DNA of 64,000 bases. Origin: Leguminivora glycinivorella. Its lineage: Eukaryota; Arthropoda; Insecta; Lepidoptera; Tortricidae. The stretch lies in the NCBI RefSeq assembly GCF_023078275.1, contig NC_062971.1:17050001-17114000 (forward strand), read 5' to 3'. Made by a program: the position numbers and the translations under genes. Under the pieces are notes generated by a model that was not told the origin of the DNA, searched no databases, and saw nothing but the letters and a program-made list of their open reading frames with translations. Positions 23,001 to 35,000 of the stretch are shown here, in pieces (within the stretch, counting starts at the first letter, position 1; each line of letters opens with the position of its first letter).

Positions 23001-26000
23001 TGTTATCAATTCGTCTGTATATTTTTTAATGTTTGTTATTCGATATCTCCGTCATTTCTGAACCAATTTTGAAATCTGGATGATTCTGAAGTATCTACTT
23101 ACACATGAGAATGATTATCAGAACGGAACTCTAACCAGGGGCGGCTCACTCTTCATCAGCAGTTCCACTGCACCAAATGTCACTGTTCTGGACGTAAGTG
23201 CATGCTGTTCTTATAAAAATACCAAAGTCAATATAAGTGTGCCGTTCAGATTTGAGGAGTTCCGTTCTGACCATCATCAGCAATTCCACTGCACCAAATA
23301 TCACTGTTCTGGACGTAAGTGCATGCTGTTCTTATAAAAATACCAAAGTCACTATAAGTGTGCCGTTCAGATTTGAGGAGTTCCATTCTGACCATCATCA
23401 GGAGTTCCACTGCACCAAATGTCACTGTTCCGTACGTAAATGCATGCCGTTCCATTAAAAACACAAAAATCACCATATGTATGCCTTTCAGATTTGAGGA
23501 GTTCCCTCGATTTCTCCAGGATCCCATCATCAGAACTGGGTTCTGAGAAAAATGGGACCAATCTGTATGCATATACATTCAATAAAAAATTTTTTTTTCA
23601 AAATCGGTCTAGTAACGACGGAGATATCGAGGAACAAACATTAAAAAAAAAAAAAACATACAGACGACTTGATAACCCCTTCCTTTGAGATTTGGAAGGC
23701 GGTTAAAAATAACGAATAATACTAATTTAAATAAAAATATTACCCCCATCAAGATATAGCTCAATCGATTCTACTCTCGATTCTGAACAAACGGTTTTCA
23801 GGTTTTTAGTGTTAAGTGAAACACGGTGTATACATATGCAAGGGTTTCAGCCAAGGAAGTTTGTCATCTTAATTCTTTATACATGTATAATTAACCCAGT
23901 GATGGGCTTGTTTCGCTCGTTTTATTAGTAGGTACATAGGTAGCGTCTATTTTATCACCTATAGGTATTTTGACTAATTGTCTTATTGCTATTGCTATAC
24001 TTAAGTAGTGAAAAACAGTTAACTACATCAAATTTTTCACTTCGAAGGTTAAAGTATTCAGGACTTTTAAGCAAACAAATAACTTACTGTATTACAATAT
24101 TACCTAGTTAAAGGTAGAACCAGAAAGTAGGAACTACATAGGTACCTACTATTCCAAACTTAGCAGATAATGAGATAATACCATATAGGGGAGCCCATTT
24201 CAGTTAACTAGGTAACTAAGCGGATATGAAGAAGAAATAGGTAATCAAATTGACAATGTTATCACAAATTCATTTGGCCTCATTTATCATGAGCTAATTC
24301 ACCTCCGTATATGTATAATAGTTTACCCCTTAGAAGGTAATTTAATTACATACGGTGAGGAACCACTGACCTACTGTATTGCAACAAACCTTAATTTTAG
24401 AGACTGCTATCAAAATCGCTGCCAGTGCTGTTATAGCTTTTCTGACTCTAATATAATTAGGCCCACTTGCACCAACCACTTAACTCAGGGTTAGTGGGCT
24501 GTCATCTGTCAAATTCCATATAAAATAGTGGGTTAACCCTCGGGTTAAACCTCGATTTTCGTTGGTGCAAGTGGCCCTTACAGTATTAAACTAACTTGTT
24601 CATTTATATTTAATGACTGAAGGATTATCAATATTATTTATTAAACCATTATTATACCTAACATAATATAAAACTGTTATATGAAAACGAACCCTACATA
24701 GGAACCATATTCAAATTATAGTTCTACTATTTCATGGCCTACCCTGTCAATATATCAGGTTTATTTTCACTTGGTAGGTACTATAACCAAGTCTTTATTT
24801 CCTATTTTATTTTTCAGTTGTGAAAAACAAACATTGTGGTAGGAACTGATAACTAAGTATTGGCAGTACCCCACAATATCTCAATTTAATAATATTAACA
24901 AATACAGAATTGAAATAAAGACGTGTGACAGAAGATTACATTTTCAAAGTCAGATTTTGTTACCAGCCACTATCGTTCTTGCGTATTCGTTGTATCTGTA
25001 CTTCTCATTACCATGGGATTCTACCCATATAACCCATAGCTTGCATTCTGGTTTGGTTTGTAATTACAGTATTGTAAGCACAATAATATAACATAAACAT
25101 CAAACTTCGATTTAGATTAACTAATGTCATACAGTCAGATTCTTCGGCTCCCCTGAGTCCTGAAACAAAAAATATTATTATTTAGATACATAAATATGTA
25201 AGTAGTAAATGCAATGCATACCTAGATATACCTATGTAGAGACCCATTTGGACGGTCTGAAGAAACCAAAAATACAGCTTTGTACTCAGAGGGAGCGCAG
25301 CCCAGGCCCTGAGCCGGAAAGGGGAGTCGATTATTCATGAAAGTTCTTAAAATTCCCAAATTGGGTTAAATAGTGTAAATGTTAATAGCTCCACTCAATT
25401 AAATATAACTTAGTGGCTCTCATACTGTAGATTTGTGTTACTTATACTTTTTTTCCCGTTACCCATAATCGATATTTCTAGTCTGGGCACACAACCACAA
25501 CTCTCCCTTAGCCCGTAGGGGTTAAAAATCATAAAAAGGATTCTTTACCTGATCGTTCGAGTAATCCGGTGCCGGGTTTGCTATTGACGGCGAGGAGGAG
25601 CTAGACGTCAATGTGGAACACGGCTGATGCCAGCTTCTCTCTAGAGGTATTTGATTGCGTTGAATGATACACGATGGTCTCATTTCATTTTGCCTGATTG
25701 TTGAACAACGACTTATAACACAAGGCTTATCATCATTACAGCAACAAGATCCTCTCCTTTCTTCATCTGGACTGAGCGCGTCATATCTGTTCATGCTGAA
25801 CTTATGATCAGCTTTATTAAGATTTATCGGTCGAACCTGCGGCTGCGGAGCGTTATTTCGAGAGTCTGGTCTATCTGCGAGGTATAAGTGATCAGGATGT
25901 AAAGAGAGGTGCGTATCGTACCCGTCATCGTAGTGGCCCCAATGAGCTGGAGTTCTCATTTGTAACGGCCAACCTTCAATAAGACAAGCGTATGCTCTTT

Positions 26001-29000
26001 TGGCATTTAACTCATGGACACTGTTCGCTTTTATTTTATTTTTATCTTCAATTATCATTTTCGACCTCCAATGCAATAGATCCAGGTAGCTCATTCTTCG
26101 TGGAGGAAAAGCTTGTAACAATTTGTTTTTCCATTCGGACCAGGTCAAACTATCACTGTGACGTATTGATGAGAGCCAATCTTTAGCTATTCCAGTTAAC
26201 CTCTTTTGCATGTAAAAGGCTTTCACTGTGTCCGTCCAATTATATTTGAAACCGAGATGATCAATTTTGCAAATCCATTCCTCTGTTAATAATTCTGGAT
26301 TATCTGGGTCAAATAAAGGTATCGCGTCAGCTCTCCCGTTGATATCAGTCTGGCCAGACGCATTATGATCTGACTTGATATTCTGCAAGATGATGGGGTC
26401 TTCATTAGAGTTGCGCCCTCGTTTTTGGTGGATGTCTTCAGGGCTACTGGAAGACTGCCGGTGCATTCTTATTTGCTTCAACGATATCCTTGGCTTCTCC
26501 AATTCTGAAATAAAAAATAAAAATTTGGTTTGCGTATCAACTAGTTTCAAAGAATACATTCATTTTGTACCTATATAGCCACTTAGTCGATAAAGCTTTA
26601 TGTGATATAAAATATATACCCTTATGTATGTTTGAGGAAGAATTGTATTATTAATGAACTAAGAGTCGATTTGATTAACAATATTTTTTATTTCCTAACA
26701 ATCAGATTATGTTAGTTACATCGTATCGTGAACTGAGGCCGGCCACCGAATCATGAATTGACCAAGTACGAGTATGGTTTGTTATTTGAACAATACACTT
26801 ATTGTTGCATTGCCCCTTGTTGGACGGCAGGTCAATTCCACAAATGCAGACCAACGACAGCGACACCAAGTATCTTTTAGAAATGCGTATGTTGCCGCCA
26901 TTGTTAGTAAAGTTCCATCACCATTCACCATCTTGCATCTTAAACATTAAATTAAAAAAAAATGAAAAACAAAGCACAAACAAAACCACAAATAATAATG
27001 AGTAATCAATAGGAAAAATCGTTTATTAGGTTACTTAACTTGTTTTTGACGACGCCCGTAGCGCTTGGCTTCATGAAGAGGATCACAAACCCTTATTTTT
27101 TTGTCACTGGTGCTGTGACATAACAAAAACACTAAGCGAAAGGACTCGTCACACCGCGCTAGGTAACACGAACGAACGGTACGTATTATAAATACAATAT
27201 TACTAACCACGGCGACGACGTGATACTGATAAGTCTGACATACAAAAATATTGCGCGCATTTACCCCTGTTTTATAATTCTATATCAAAGACATATATAA
27301 CTCCGTATAGACAGATAAAGTCTAAGATAAAAAACGTACCTCAGTACCATACAGAAAAAGGTACGGTGGCCTAGATGGCATTACACCTTTGGGGTACCCT
27401 CAGCTAGATGGCGCTAATATTAATATTTGACATTTTAAAACATATGAAGCTAAGAATATGGGCAAATTGTTAAAACTGATGTTGTCGAGAGATGGCAGTC
27501 TAAGCACTGTGATTACACATTTTACTTTGACAGTAACTCTCTATAATACTCGATCCTCTTTGTCTATATAAGAGCTCTTGTCGGTGAAGATTGATGAAAT
27601 TGTCTACACTTTAATCGACCGGTAGCCAGTCTTTTATTGTCCTGACACGATACGGCCGTGACATGGTCATATAACATATTATTGCTTGGCTCATATAACT
27701 CTTGCTTGGTCTTCCTCTCCCTCTCCTTCCATTTAATTTTCCCTCTTTTATGTTTTTGATTGATAAGAATGATAAGTGATTACCGCTCTGATGGTAGAGG
27801 AATAGCGAAGGTATGTCCATAATTTGAAAATTATTATTTTTATATGCGGTTACACTTCAGAATCACGATTCGATGGCCAGGCTCTAATAAACCCGGCACT
27901 CCCGGCAAGAATGGCAATTGATAGCACTTGCATTAGCAGTAGACGGAGTTTTTAAAATGTAGCGTTTTTTGGCTCACAATAAGACTGCCACCTATTAATT
28001 AGCAATGTTGAGGCTTTATTTGAGAGCAGGTATCCAGCGATTTGAATCATGTGCAGAGAACACTCTTCTCTAGCCCGACTGTTGCCAAACTTGACGTCAA
28101 TGGCTTGAACGGTACAATACTTGTATCTGATATGATCCATAATTATAATATTTAACAAGCACACTACCACTGCTGCTGTCGCTATATGGCTGCCAACCGT
28201 TGCCGTAACTAATGATTTGATTGTAACTGTTGCAAATGCAGGAAGAAAATAGGAGAATATTAAGAACTTTTTCTTAATTGCTCTCAATTTAACCCTTGCC
28301 TTGTGTCGAAAAAAGAGGCTACGTGCGAAGGGATACCGTTAATAGTAACGACAGTAAAAGGGTGTAAGAGTACCGCTGCGCAGCGTCACAAGTTAGTATC
28401 ATATCAGAACTATAAAATAATAAATACGGTAATACTTACGAGGCGGCTTAGGAAACTGAAGCTGGCTGTTATTCTCAGAGAAGACATACTTCACGGTGGC
28501 GGGTTGACTGCGTAGCACGCCGCGATCGGTACATTGCTGCAGGTACACCTGCACCTATCAATCAATAAGAATGTTCGTCAGTGTTTCAAAAAGGTAAGGA
28601 ATGTGCTTGAATGTATACCTGTTTTATTTCTGATGGATACCTAAATTACCTAAGTTATATTATCCAAATAGCAGATTTAGATATGTTTCATAGGCTCTGA
28701 CATAAATTCTGTAATAGACGGGCGTGCCTGCTGACCTGGGTCCGGTGTCGGTCAGCATAAAATGTCTTTCCCTCTCTCACTTAAATCTGCGTTCCAAGGT
28801 AAGTACAGATTTGTACCCAGAAGGGTTCAGGTGGTCAAATTCTAGACTCGGCCCAGGCACCAAGAGGGGCTGGGTGGAGTGTGGTCCGAATCTAGGCGCC
28901 GCCATGGGCTCCCACGGGGACTATGTGTTAAATTGTTGGCAACTGAAAGCTTATCCATTATTGTTACTCAAAAGTTACATAATGAGTTCAGTTAATCACA

Positions 29001-32000
29001 TTATTAGGTTTATAGATCTTTATTTTCTCAAAGAAATTATACATTTTACTTTAGAGAAATATAACTAAAACAGAAATAAAATGTTAGGTAGTAAGTATAA
29101 CGAGTGCACACCCGCTTTAAAAAAAAATAACTTAACTAAAACTTAAATTAAATAAATTATAGTACAACGCGTCTTTTATAATAGACAGGCAACACGTCGC
29201 GTCTTATTCACATTCAATCCTAATGAATAATTGTATATCCCATAAAATATGTAATTATATTGGTGCCCATTTTAAAATCCTATCAGAGAACCGTTTTAAT
29301 TAAAGGTTCCTGTAGTTACCTGAAGGTAATCAGGACTTCTGGGGTCTCGGTCTTCCCGGTAGGGAGGTGCCGTGAACACAATAGCCAGCTGCTTGTGGTA
29401 AATCTTGGCTGTGGCTGTCTGCGACCACCCACGTCCGTCGTCGAACACCACGTCCGGGTTCTGCCCAGTGTACTGAAAACATGGAAATTATATAATAAAA
29501 ATCAATACGCTTAAACTATCTTTAGTGAAATGATATTTTTATAAAATGAGTCATCTGAGAGGTTGCGTCAGAAGACGTCGCGTAGACGGAGAGGAAGAAG
29601 CCAAGCATAGTACTCAGCTGATGTGCGCCAGCTCCCTCAGTTAGGTCGGATGAGTTGGGGGCGCGCTCTGGGGCGTAGGGTTCTTCTTACGCCTTGGGGT
29701 TTGCCCTCAACTGCTCAACTCCCTTCGGTAACTTCGGTTGTTCGCTCTCGCTGATTACTATAGCAGAATTAACGATTCTTAGTTCTATTTAAATGCCTAC
29801 CTTATCACACAGCAAAGTCATTTCGGCCCCTCCTGTCAAGGGCCCAGCATGGCTTGTAACGTGGACAATCTTCAGGTCGTTTAGTTTCTTCGCGTCGTAC
29901 ACGACATCCGACGCGACAGGAGCCAGACCCCTGTCGTATTTCAATAAGTCCATGCGGTCGGCTGGAGTCCAGTTCGGTCCTGGCAGAAACACTTGGAAGC
30001 AAAGACGACTGCCGTGAAATTGATTTGGCGATGGTCATATATGTGCATGAATCCGGCTGTAAGAAATAGTAGATTGTACAGTTGCTATCAGAATCAGATG
30101 CATCATCGGTTTTGAGGTTTAACATTAAGTATGTACATTCAACATTTTATAAAACAGTTGTCTAAGCATACCCTAGACTCCCTCGTGAGACTGATGATTA
30201 TTTTATAAAAAGAAACAATAACATTTTAATAATTATATTTAAGTCGATTTAAGTTAATTAAATTGCTTGTGCAAAAAAAAAATACCTACAGCGGGTGATA
30301 GACGTACGACGAGCAAGTACGCGTACGTAAAGATTTCAAACCGGTTGGATCGCCGACAACTATGCGCGGCGGTTTTAAAGTACGCGTACTTACGGTGACA
30401 CACAATCGAAAAAGGTCGTCGAGCCATAAGTAGGTACGCGTACTTGCTCATACGTCTATCACCCGCTGTAGGTAATTTAACTTACCTCCAAAAGGGTCAA
30501 TATTCATCTCCTTGCGGGATTTTAACGCTGATTTAACGTCTTTCTCGGTTTTCCCCTTAACACACAGAATTCCTATGTTTTTGAAGACTACCTCAGGTTC
30601 GTCTGAGATGACGAAGATCACGCCATGGTTGCATGTGTACCGCGGATCCGATCCGGTGATGCTGTGGGGATGTACTCTGGAAAGAACATGGGCAAATGTA
30701 TTCGGTGCAAGACCAAGATTGATGATGATGATATGGTACAATAGATTGATTATGACAGTATCAAGGGTGAGTATTTATATTTCATGAATGTTTGTAGACC
30801 ATTAATTAACTATTCATTTCCTGGAACAAATCTCCCTTCAGTAGAGGGTTTGGTCACTTTTCAGTAACTTTGTAGACAATATCTCCCATATGTAATCGTA
30901 GGTTAAGTTTGGGCTGTGCGAAAATAAGTGTCTCTTATTACTAGTTACATTACACTACAACCGCTTAAAAACTACGAGTGCCTTATATGCATGAACGCTA
31001 CCTAACCTATCCAGTTTTCCGAGAATTATGTAGTGATGTCAGTCTGTTTTGATTTGCGTAATTAACATGCGTTAATATTAATAATTAAATGTTTATGAGT
31101 TTTCTGTGACGTGAATGTTACATAACTTCTGCCTGCAGCTACTGTATCTAATTTGAATATCACGTTCAATTTAATCAATTTAGTGTTTTTTATTTTTCCC
31201 CTCACATCGGAACTGTTTGTCCTTTAATACCAGCAGCATTTTATCCACTGTATCTAATTTGAATATCAAAATAACGTTCAAAAGTTAAAAGTAAATCTAG
31301 CAATAAAGAATTTACCACCTGTGTGTTTGGATTTATTTTACTTACTATGGTAAAAAAAACTCGCAAGTTCCATAAAATGTCTAAAGTTTTTTGCTCGTTT
31401 TTCACTTCCACACTCGAAGTTTTTAAGAGAGTTAGTACGTATTTTTTGGTATTTGTTCCTGTATTTAAGTATTTATAGGTGTGTATTATAATGTATGTAC
31501 ATATTTATGTAGGTAGGTACATAGTTGTGTTTTCGAAGTTAAAATTTAAATTGACTTTAATTTTTATTTCCTCGAGATTGATGAGACTAAGTCATTGTAA
31601 ATTTAGGTATGACAATCCAAATGTTTCCATGCATTTTCCTTGCCATTGTTTTAGTTGAGTCTGTCACGCATTCATCATTAATTTTTAAGGTGTGTACAAT
31701 CTACAATGCGGTATCGTATTGTAACGTAAGCTTTGATTAGGAGATGTAGGTACCTAATAAGTGCGTTTTCACATTATCCGATCCGATATCGGATGTCAGA
31801 CCGATATCCTATACATTACAGGCGCCATCTTGGAATTTTCCATTGAAATCCTTCCGACATCCGATATCGGATTGTATAATGTGAAAACGGACTAATGGGT
31901 GACGGTGCTCTTGCAAAGAAGTACATACACCGATTCAAACGATTAATTAGACCCACTCGCCTAGCCAAAGTGTCAATCGCTTGCGCTACAATAACGAAAT

Positions 32001-35000
32001 TTTTTGTATCTCTCTAATACGTCCGTTTAGAAACAAACCATTAAATATAATAAATATTCTACTTAATAAAAAAAAAAGTCAAATTGTAAATAGGTAGGTA
32101 CCTAAAAAGTTAAAATATACTGGTATTTCTTGAAACGGAATCCGACTTTAGTTTGGGTTCGAGTGGTTCGACGTAGCGCCCCTTGCAAATATGTGGAATT
32201 GTTCTTCGTTCGACACAGAACCTTTGGAACGTTGGTTACGCACCTTGCTTGATAAGTTAATCGTCATCGTTTTATTGGTTTTATACCGAATAGACTTGAC
32301 TAGACCTACTCTATCTTTTACCGACCCTCTACCGTACCCCGTGTACCTAATATGAACACATACCTAATATATAATACCTTAGTGTTTTTCTACGAAGTAA
32401 AGCGTATCTTTGTCCCAATATCTAATTATGTAAATGTTCCGCTTACCACGATAAGCACTTAATAAAAATGTTCCAGTCTAAGTACCTGCCTAGTCCCATA
32501 CCTACGCGCCCGTTTCCCGGCGGCCCCTACCAACCCAACAGCCGAGTTGCACTGCTATACCTACTGCTCACCTACAACATACTTCGCGGCATTGTAACCA
32601 ATTTCTGCGATCTCGAGATCCTGACCTGCTTCCACGCAAAATGTCGGATCTTCCACCGTTAACATCTCCTCCAAAACGACGACGTCTCATATCTATACAG
32701 CTAGCCTAGCCGAAATGACAATAGTTGACCCTATTATACGTCGACCGATAAACTTAGTCTGGCTCTGTAGCGCCAATACTGAAGAGCGATAGAGATAACT
32801 ACCTACGATAACGATATTATCGCAAGCGTCTGTACTTCTGGATACGTACGCTGGATCGCTGAGGCAATGCGGCCATGAGTTGGGATCGTTTGGGAATTCC
32901 ACCGTGCCCGCATGCCCGAGTTAATTAAATAAGTGAATAGCTCTATCACACGCGACACAGTGTGACTACGATAACTGGCTCTTCTACTGCTGAATATTTT
33001 CGCGCTAGATATGATATGAGATTTATTTGATACTAGCTTTTACCCGCGGCTTCGCCCGCGTAATAAAAGTATTCTTATTCAAACGTTTACAAAAAATAAG
33101 ATTTTCATTTGGATCCGTAGGTTTCTATGTAGGTACATTTGTCCGCAATTATTTCGATTAAGGTGCAGCGGGGCATTATACTTCTATTACATGTATCCAC
33201 TGAACACGCTTACCATATATATTCCCCGTCCCCGTCCCTCCCCTATCCCTATTTCTATCCCTATTTCTATCCCTATCCCTATCCCTATCCCTATTACTAT
33301 ACCTATCCCTATCCCTACCCTTATCCCTGTTCCGGCTCGTCCCCTCCCGTCTCGTCCCGTCCCGCCCCGCCCCGCCCCGTCCCTGTTCCTGTCCCTGTCA
33401 AATTATCATGTTAGGCGGTGAATTTTGAAATATCCTTTCTTAGTGCTCTTCTAAGGAACTTACGTGTAATTTGAAATCTCTTGAACCAGAAGTAAACATA
33501 AAAAAGAAATCCATATGGCTATTTTCGATATTTAAACCCCATTGCACCACAACAGGGGAAAAGGTATTTCACTTCCGCCACGTCAGATTTTAAAAACGTT
33601 GTATTTATCGTGATCAGCGACCCGATAAACCATAAAAACGATACCCATATTGGTTTTTTGACATTATCACCCCTTTTCACCCTTTTAAATGGTACATTTT
33701 TAAAAAACTTGAAACACGTACTTAGTCATATGTCTTTAGCAATCCTCCTGTGAAGTTTCGCATAAAACAGTGAAACTAACATTGTTTCCCCATACAAACT
33801 TTGAACCCCCATTTGACCCCCTTAGGAGGCGAATTTTGAAAAATCCTTTCTTAGTGCTCCTTTACACTATATAAGGAACCAACGTGCCAAATTTGACATC
33901 TCTAGGACCAGCGGTTTCAGCTGTGCGTTGATATGTCCGTCAGTCTATATATTTTTTTATATTTAAACCCCATTGCACCACAACAGGGGAGAAGGTATTT
34001 CACTTCCGCCTCGTTAGATTTAAAAAACGTTGTATTTATCGTGATCAGCGACCCGATAAACCATAAAAACGATACCCATATTGGTTTTTTGACTTTATTA
34101 ACCCCTTTTGACCCTTTTAGGGGTAAAATTTTCAAAAAATCTGAAACACGTATTAAGTCATATGTCTTAAGGAATCTTCCTGTGAAGTTTCGAATAAAAT
34201 AGTCAAACTAATCTTGTTTCCCCATACAAACTTTGAACCCCCATGTGACCCCTTAGGAGGTGAATTTTGGAAAATCCTTTCTTAGCGCTCCTCTACACTA
34301 CATAAGGAACCTACGTGCCAAGTTTAAAATCTCTAGGACCAGTGGTTTCGGCTGTGCTTTGATATGTCCGTCAGTCAATATATTTTTTTGATATTTAAAC
34401 CCTTTTGCACCACAACAGAGGAGATGATATTTCACTTCCGCCTCATTAGATTTTTAAAACGTTGTATTTATCGTGATCAGCGACCCGATAAACCATAAAA
34501 ACGATACCCATATTGATTTTTTTACTTTATCACCCCTTTTCACCCTTTTAGGGGTTAAATTTTCAAAAAACCTGAAACACGTATTCAATCATATGTCTTA
34601 AGGAATCTTCCTGTGAAGTTTCGAATAAAATAGTCAAACTAATCTTGTTTCCCCATACAAACTTTGAACCCCCATTCGACCCCCTTAGGAGGTGAATTTT
34701 GGAAAATCCTTTCTTAGTGCTCCTCTACACTATATAAGGAACCTACGTGCCAAATTTGAAATCTCTAGGACCAGCGGTTTCGGCTGTGCGTTGATATGTC
34801 AGTCAGTCAGTCAGTCAGTCAGTCAGTCAGTCAGTCAGCTTCTTCTTTTATATATTTAGATGTTTACGGACACCGTTTTGTACTATCAGCTGCAAAAGTG
34901 CATGGCGAATTTATCAATGACACATCATATCGTCATATTCCTGACACGAATCTTTCATTTACGGTCCAAACACCAAACTAGTAATTCAATACTGTTAGTC

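Noticed and set aside
33139..33421. Tyr-Pro and Ile-Pro repeat proteins on the plus strand
   Set aside because: Low-complexity translation of the CCCTAT/CCCGT tract; both overlapping frames are open for the same reason.
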